Assembly (NCBI RefSeq): GCF_030272615.1
Contig: NC_081412.1
Location: 344,897,870 to 344,961,869, forward strand
Source: Cryptomeria japonica
Taxonomy: Eukaryota > Streptophyta > Pinopsida > Cupressales > Cupressaceae
Direction of reading: 5' to 3'
Length of the DNA stretch: 64,000 bases
Under the pieces are notes generated by a model, which was given only the letters and a program-made list of their open reading frames with translations, was not told the DNA's origin and did no database searches. The position numbers were made by a program, and so were the translations under genes. Positions 57,672-64,000 of this stretch are shown piece by piece. How positions within the stretch are numbered: position 1 is the first letter of the stretch; each line of letters begins with the position of its first letter.

Positions 57672-57718
57672 GGCAGTTTCAAGATTTTCTTCCAAGCGGT
57701 TAGGCTTCAAAGAAGTTG

Positions 57719-57731
57719 GGCTCTGATACCA
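57719..57731 (-). other. Primer-binding site (initiator tRNA-Met) of copy 2
   Basis: The minus strand reads TGGTATCAGAGC, the standard complement of plant tRNA-iMet, two bases from the 5' LTR. This fixes the orientation and the LTR edge. Confidence 0.93.
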
Positions 57732-57733
57732 AT

Positions 57734-58842
57734 TGATGGACTTGAAAAGCACTGAGAGGGGGTGGTGAATCAGTGACACCAAAACAAACACTACTTTAAA
57801 CACTAAGCAGTAGATGAAATTAACCAAGTAGTTAAACAAAATACATGCTATCCAAAATGAAATAACAACATCCACATAAAGTAGAACATCCACCATAACA
57901 CAAGTGTTTATACGTGGAAAACCCAAATAGGTAAAAACCACGGTGAGATGGAACTCACAAGTTAACTATCTTCAATAATAGATAACTGACCGGTTAAGGT
58001 CTTACAAAGAGCTCGGCTAGGAGCGAATCTTGTTAGAGATCCCAAGATTGATTAGAAGCTTATACCTTGTTAAGAGTACTACCCTGTAAGGAGTAACCTT
58101 GCTGGAGGATTTTAGAATCCAAACTAATGGATCACCTTGTTAGAGGATTTGTACAATGAAGCTTGTTAGAGCTTACCCGGTTAGGGGATTTGATTCTATT
58201 GTAATGATTAGAAAACAACAAAAAAAATTTGATCTGTTCTGAGTAGCACAAACTTGCTTGATCAGATCATTCTAAGTACATTCAACACTGCTCTCCATCT
58301 AAACACTTATCACTCTTCAGCAAAAGTATTCGCATAGATCACTTCTACTATATATGTTCTCTCTTTTTCTTCTCTCTTGAAATGCTTCACTAAGATGTCT
58401 TTAAATAGGCATTCATATCTTATGTCGGCCATAGGAACACAATTTCCTAGGTGCAGTGTATCTAGACAAGTAAACATAACTCATCACAAAAATGACTGCC
58501 AAACAAACGGTGTTGGTAACTCATCACAAAATCAGATACCGGTTAGAGCAATAAATACCGATTGGAATAAAACTAGTGAATCATTGTCCAGGAATCTTCC
58601 ACTTGATCTTCACCTTCAACTTTATCTTCACTTTGATGTCGACTTAGTGTTACCACAGGTTATCTCTTAGGCACATACCGGTTGACACAAAGTACCAGTT
58701 AGAGATAGACCTTAAACATACCGGTTGGTAGTGTAAACCAATTAAAGTTACACCGATAGTCAAAGTAATCATATATGTGTGTGAGAGTGTTTCATCAATG
58801 ACAAAAAGTGATGAATACATTACAATCATCATCAAGCCAACA
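57734..58842 (-). repeat. 5' LTR of Sirevirus-like copy 2
   Basis: Starts TGTTGGCTTG on the minus strand at 58842 and ends ...AAGTCCATCA at 57734. TATA-like TATTTAAA (+ TTTAAATA, about 58400-58407). CTTAC follows at 58843. It contains the same G-run motif near 57750-57776 as the other LTR. Confidence 0.93.
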
Positions 58843-60275
58843 CTTACTTCTAATGAACCTTTACACTACCATTTTTTGTTTTGAATGCTTAGTTCTCCTA
58901 TCTACTCACCACACTTTTGAAGGGCTACTCCTAACCTTAGGATGCTCAGAAACTTTTAGCATTTATTTGTATAAACTTGAATCTTTTCATGGAACTCTAT
59001 CATTGAGAACTTTTGAGTTCTTTGTGGAATATTCTTTGAATGATTTACAACCTATCCCCAAGGGCTATTCACTGTTCTTTTTCATCACTGAGGATAAATA
59101 CAAGTTGCTCAATGTCCATTGTATATTTACTTGCTCACTATCACTTTCAATATTTATTGAGGCTACAAGGACTCTATTTCATGACCCTAAATCTTTGATA
59201 TATAATGACCAAGGACTTATGAGACTTGATACTTGCCCTCCATGTTAGTCTTGAATTTCTCAGCTCCAAGAAAATGTTAGCATGACTGTCTTTTTGACAG
59301 TGTCATCTATTCCTTATGTTGCAAACTGTCTATCTTGTTTGGACTTTGATAAAGGTTGTATGTAATCATTGTTGACTATGCTAAAGTCGTTCCTTGTACA
59401 CCTTGTTCCTAAATTATTTTGATATCTCTTAACAATCATTCATTGTTAATGCCTATGTTTTGGGATTGTCACTATCATACAATGTTTGAGGCTCTTTTTC
59501 CATACATTGTTCTTTGATCTAGTCTACATTAATAACCTTAAAATATATGAGAGTCATTAAATACTAAGACCCCTTTGATCACCTTAACTTCTCCAATATA
59601 CAATGATCTTTGTCTTTGTTGCTTATAACCAGCAATGGATGCTTTTAGCTATCCTGAGGCCATTTAGTTATGACTACCTTATTAGCCTCATGTATCTTCT
59701 TTGTGTTTTTGAAAGGATTTACCATCCTTTGATTGGATTGTGTTAGGTTTTATCCACTCCATGATTGGTATGATACATTCTTGTAACTTTTGCTCATGAC
59801 TAGAATAGCCCACTACCTGCCTTTGGGAGCTTTTCTATCTTATGACCTCCTTGTCAATTTGACTGTACTTTCTAGCTCTTGAAGAAATCTATGACAGTCT
59901 CTTCTTGCCTAGAAAGCTCTTATTTAATGACTATAATTGTTCATCTTGTTTCATTTAAGCTCTTTGATTGCTTTGAGACATATTACTATCTTCTAAAGAT
60001 TGGAAAACCTGCACTTTGATTACCCTCATTATTTAGAAACACTGTATTAAGAATTTGATGCTCAAATCTATACTTGGCTAGTATTTCTTTGATGATTTTC
60101 CCCTTTTCACTATATCTCTATGTATTTGTGACCGACATAGAACTTAGTGCATGCTTCATAATGGTCTTATGTAGGTTGTCATACATGCCTTAATATCATA
60201 ATATAATGTTCTTCTACTACTCTGATTTTTGAGATCATTTCTTTACTATTTCTGGAGTATTTGAATTACTCTTTC
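58843..60275. other. Unclassified AT-rich sequence
   Basis: Host DNA between two insertions; its first five bases CTTAC are the target duplication of the element to the left and its last five CTTTC (60271-60275) that of the solo LTR. A 146-codon open frame that begins inside the LTR (58808-59248) has no motif and low-complexity composition; I do not call it a gene. Confidence 0.6.
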
Positions 60276-61955
60276 TGTTGGACACAATGGATCACTAAGA
60301 GGGGGGTGAATCAGTGATTTAAACACTTTTTCTTCAACAGGGATATACCAGTAATATATAAAACAAATTGAGTGCTAACTGGTAGCTCAAACAGTGCAAA
60401 CTAAGTGTATGAAATGATTTTCTATAACATCAACATAACTCATACACAAGAATGCATCACACAACACCACAAATACGAGGAAAATCCAATGTGGGAAAAA
60501 CCTCGGTGAGAATAGATGTTGGAGATCTTCTACTCCAATCCAGCCTCACAATGTAAAATATCTGATTACAATTTTAGGGCACCAACCCAAGGAGCACCAA
60601 CCCCTACACAATTTATAGGCTACAACCTAAAGGATCTATAACCCCTGCACTAAGCACCAACTCAGTGAAAACAATATAAAACTCAATTATACAAATGAGA
60701 TCCCTGTTGCAAAAGAAGTTTTGCAACCTTACAATATACTACTATGTTGGTTTCAACCTTACCAGTCTGTGTTTCCTCCACACACTCTGCAACTTTTCTT
60801 TGTTGCTGATTCTAACTTTGCTAAGTCTTCTCTCACAAAATCTTCATAATTCAACTCACGCTGATCACTCTTTATCAAATGTTGCTTCCTTCATATTTTC
60901 ACCTCTGCATCCTATGCTAACTTTGTCGGTTTGTTCCTTACACCAGTTTACCCTGCTTCTCCTTACCGGTACAGTCCTCTCTCATAAACACTTCAAGTGT
61001 TTATCTCTTCGTCTCTCAAACCATAATTTCACACTTACCTTCACTCTACAGCAACTCCTCTATCTGTCTTAAGTTGTTATATTTAAATTCAGACTTTCCT
61101 ACCAAAAACCAATTCAAATTCAGGCAGTTAGGGTTTCTTCCACCGATAAAATCTTCATTAAATCCGATCCAATTTGCCTTGGATCGATCACCTGCACTAG
61201 AGGACTGCATCTATACATGTTTTCCATCATCCAATGTATATTTTCTAAAGATAGCAATTTCAACCATGATTTATGGCCTTGAAATCTGTCGACTCATTTA
61301 TGACCCAGTTGTTTCCTTCTCAAGGTTCTCTTGCAATCTGATTTCTTTGCTTCGATCCAAGCACCAACAACTCCTTGATCTTTCTTTTTCATTCATTCTT
61401 CCTCAAGCCACATCAATCTATTATTGTCCTATGATTTGTGGTTGTTTCATTAATGTCAACTAACTGTTTCAACAACTATGTCGATGGAAACTTCACCAAA
61501 CTCTGCATGCTTGCCACCTCAGCTCCACATGGCATCACATTAGTCATACACTCAACTCACTGACACAAGGTCAGTTTACACTTGAACATTCAATCAAACT
61601 CATACCGGCACAAGACCTTACCAATGAGGCCTTCTCCTTTTGCTAATCGGTAGTGCACACTACATTGGTAGCACATCTTCACCTCCAGTGGTTTGTGATT
61701 ATTTTAATATTCTACCTCTTCATCATAAACAGGCAGCCAACCTTCAAACCAGTTACAACTTGTCATTCCAATACACAACTTCATATCGCCTCTTACCAGT
61801 GATGTTACTGACAATCTCAAAACCTACTTGTCTTCCACCATACCAGTTTCATGTTAATCTTCCTTATGTCGATTCAACCTTCTTTATACCGGGTGACATA
61901 CCTTTACCAGTAGCCTGCAATACCGGTTGACATTAATGACAACTCAATGCCAACA
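60276..61955 (-). repeat. Solo LTR, Sirevirus-like type
   Basis: 1,680 bp with perfect terminal inverted TGTTGG...CCAACA and target duplication CTTTC at 60271-60275 and 61956-61960. On + coordinates its left end has ATCACTAAGAGGGGGG and TGAATCAGTGA as in the LTRs of copy 2, hence the minus orientation. ACCGGT/ACCAGT variants are frequent. There is no internal region: a recombination remnant. Open frames inside (60695-61463) are not genes. Confidence 0.9.
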
Positions 61956-63867
61956 CTTTCTAGCTGAATAGATGCAATATCTTTGTTGGTCCTAACAGTA
62001 TTTTTAATTTTATACTTGTGATGTCAATGATGTCATCTCTTTGTAGTCCTACTATGACTATTCTATAACTTATCACGGTCTTAAAATTGAAATGTTGCAT
62101 CTTTTTTCAAACTCCCTTGTGATAGTCACATGGACTATCTTAGTCTGATCTAATATTTACTTGTTCTATGGTGTAAAACACCGTCTTGTGCACAACCAAC
62201 CCTCATAATGCTCATTGTTTTGATGGTCTGCTACCTCTATGAGTGTGATAGTGAACGTGGGTTTTGTGTGATATGCATCTCAAAAGGATCCATGGACTCA
62301 TTGTTCTTATTCTTGAATTTGTTCTTTACTTGTTTTATATTCTTCCATGGAGGTTATCATTTCTCCTTTGCTCTGTAACCTGTAATGTATCGAGACTAAA
62401 ACTATATGTGCCCCTCAATGACTATACTTTCATATGCAATAATTGCTTTGGCTCTATATGATAGTATTTTTTATTGCTCTTGTGCTTTGAAAGGTTGTTA
62501 CTATGAGAATTAATTGAATGGCTTTCCTTATGTTAGTATGGTTCCATCAGGAACAACCCTATTATCTATAATAGTGATCTCATTATCTCACTATTATGGA
62601 TGATGAGTTCCCACTTAATGAAGACATACTGACATAAAAGCATGTTGGGCTCAACCCTTGCAGAAGCCTCATTTTACTCCACATGTTGTAATAATAACAT
62701 TGAATGAAACCCAACGACATAATTTCACCTGTATCTGCACATGGAAACAAACAATGTTAGATAAAAATAAGCATATGATAGGTGTTTTTGATAACTCTCT
62801 TGTTCCTTGGGCATCTATGATATGCTAGCTAATTGAATGCACATGAGAGGATCAAAGTATATGTTTATAGATGCATGTGCATGTATTGAGTTGCGGCCCT
62901 TTATTACTCTAACAATACTCTCTCTCATATGTAGGCAACTAGGAGCAGCTAAGGAGCAACAACTTGGAGGCTTGGACAAGTGAGGAAGACTGAAGCTGAT
63001 GTAGAACATATGTTTGGGGTTCGTCATTCAGGAAATGACAGGTCCCCTTTCCCTATATGCAAATTCCTTTTTCTTTTGTATCTGTAAATGTATAGTTTTT
63101 TCCATTATATGCATTCAGATAGTTAGTTCCACAGCTTGTGTGGAACACCATACATTTATACTATCAATAAAGCTACTTTTTGAAAAGATTATGCATTCTC
63201 TTATGTCATATGCATCTACATAATGCAATGTAGTAGTGTAGTTTTTCTGATATTTCTTTATGCACATGAATGTGAGATAGCAGAGTTAAAATATACCTCC
63301 TTCTTACTTGCAGAACATCAAATAGCTCTACCTGATTGAGCTATTAGCGAAATTAGGTAACAGTGTCCATGTGTAGGATCAAGAGAGAGAGAGAGAGATC
63401 TTAAGTGGAATTGGATTGAAGTTTAAAGAGGCCCAATCAATTTCTAGACATGTGTTAAAAATAAAAATTTTGATTATCAAATTCAGGTATCTTAGATTTT
63501 CTACAAAAAGAAGGTGTGAAATCTAAGGACCCCCATGTTGGTCCTCGCATTTGGAACAGTAACTGGGTTCTAAAACCTCAACTCAGGGATTGGACATCCT
63601 TACTTAGTAGCTACCTTTCCTTAGGAAAATATTCATTTACTTTATCGACCAGGGTCGTGAACTTGAAATGGGCTAGCACTATATGTGCACTAAGCTCGCG
63701 TTGAAGTCATTCTATCTTACTGCAGGAAAAGGAAATTTTCTGAAAGAAATATGAAGAATCATAATGACTTAACAATTTATCAAAACTCACAATTAAAAGT
63801 AACTAAAGCAACTGTAAAATATTCCGGAAACATCAAAAGACAACAAATGAACTTCCAATAAAAAAAA
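61956..63867. other. Unclassified sequence
   Basis: AT-rich with no recognised element. A GA microsatellite lies at 63381-63398. A 62-codon open frame at 63516-63704 has no motif. The last 150 bp could be a 5' untranslated region for the candidate exon at 63868. Confidence 0.5.
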
Positions 63868-64000
63868 ATGGAGTTGGGAGAAGGAGTAAGCGGCAATGGG
63901 AGAATTCAAAATTCAAATTCTCTGAAAGGCGAAAACTCTAGTTCCAATGGTGGTAGGTGCCAGAACAAAGGAGTTGGTCCTATGGGGGAGAAGGACAAGC
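63868..64000 (+). CDS. Candidate first exon of a host gene, running off the window
   Basis: The ATG at 63868 opens 44 codons (MELGEGVSGNGRIQNSNS...) with no stop up to the window end. The stretch is G-rich and clearly less AT-rich than its neighbours, polar (G, S, N, K), and fits the disordered N-terminus of a plant regulatory protein. A run of eight A bases precedes the ATG and a tract TTACTGCAG upstream (63717-63725) could be an intron acceptor. No domain is visible in this short piece, so both function and reality as a gene remain open; chance alone could give such an ORF. Confidence 0.3.
   Translation, partial: MELGEGVSGNGRIQNSNSLKGENSSSNGGRCQNKGVGPMGEKDK

Larger units (their letters stand above)
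51410..58842 (-). mobile_element. Sirevirus-like non-autonomous LTR retrotransposon, copy 2 (complete)
   Basis: Complete element of 7,433 bp on the minus strand. LTRs 57734-58842 (5') and 51410-52514 (3') share TGTTGG...CCATCA ends. The primer-binding site is TTGGTATCAGAGC, complementary to plant initiator tRNA-Met. The purine tract AAAGGGGGAGAT touches the 3' LTR. The target duplication CTTAC is at 51405-51409 and 58843-58847. The interior has only a zinc-knuckle gag and the unknown ORF2. No protease, RT, RNase H or integrase motif is present in 5.2 kb, so the element must move with enzymes supplied in trans. Both ORFs have a few stops and frameshifts. Confidence 0.93.

Noticed and set aside
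58808-59248. 146-codon + strand open frame
   Set aside because: Begins inside the LTR of copy 2 and crosses the target duplication into host DNA, so it is accidental.
60695-61463. Two adjacent + strand open frames of 125 and 129 codons
   Set aside because: They lie inside a solo LTR and on its antisense strand.

Overview
The window is AT-rich, intergenic-type DNA from a large, retrotransposon-packed seed-plant genome. Teloboxes, tRNA-iMet primed Sirevirus-type LTRs and Ty3/gypsy elements with a second RNase H all point to a plant. A gymnosperm is plausible, but the sequence alone does not prove it. I find no rRNA, tRNA or CRISPR. The only possible host-gene exon is a 133-bp open reading frame running off the right edge. 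Almost everything else is nested LTR retrotransposons.

Layout. (1) 1-6246, + strand: the 3' part of a Sirevirus-like element with a zinc-knuckle gag and a long unrecognised second ORF, and no pol. (2) 6247-17823, - strand: element A, a decayed Ty3/gypsy element of Tat type (gag, protease with G-patch, RT, two RNases H, integrase). (3) 17824-21561 and 29404-36277, + strand: element C, another decayed Tat-type gypsy. (4) 21562-29403, + strand: element D, inserted in the gag of C with target duplication ACAAC. It has an intact gag and a protease-like ORF and lacks RT, RNase H and integrase. (5) 36278-38571 and 47787 to about 49095, - strand: element E, an old relative of D lying in the 3' region of C. 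(6) 38572-47786, + strand: element F, inserted in E with duplication GTCAT, also without pol. (7) About 49096-51404: a possible old LTR, then unclassified DNA. (8) 51410-58842, - strand: a complete second member of the family in (1), with two LTRs, primer-binding site, polypurine tracts and duplication CTTAC. (9) 60276-61955: a solo LTR of the same broad type, with duplication CTTTC. (10) 61956-64000: unclassified DNA ending in the candidate exon.

The most interesting system is the family in (1) and (8). Both copies encode a coiled-coil gag with four CCHC knuckles, followed after a spacer of about 0.45 kb by a protein of roughly 1,050 residues that I do not recognise. That protein is alignable between the copies although the LTRs have diverged far. 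The spacer carries a purine tract and a telobox in both copies. Second in interest is element D: a fairly young, pol-less gag-protease element whose LTRs carry three tandem 27-nt palindromes. In the related element E, base changes in one of these occur on both arms and keep the pairing.

In total three structurally different pol-less families (1/8, D and F) lie beside two decayed pol-bearing gypsy elements. This suggests mobilisation in trans, but no autonomous partner for any of them can be assigned from this window.
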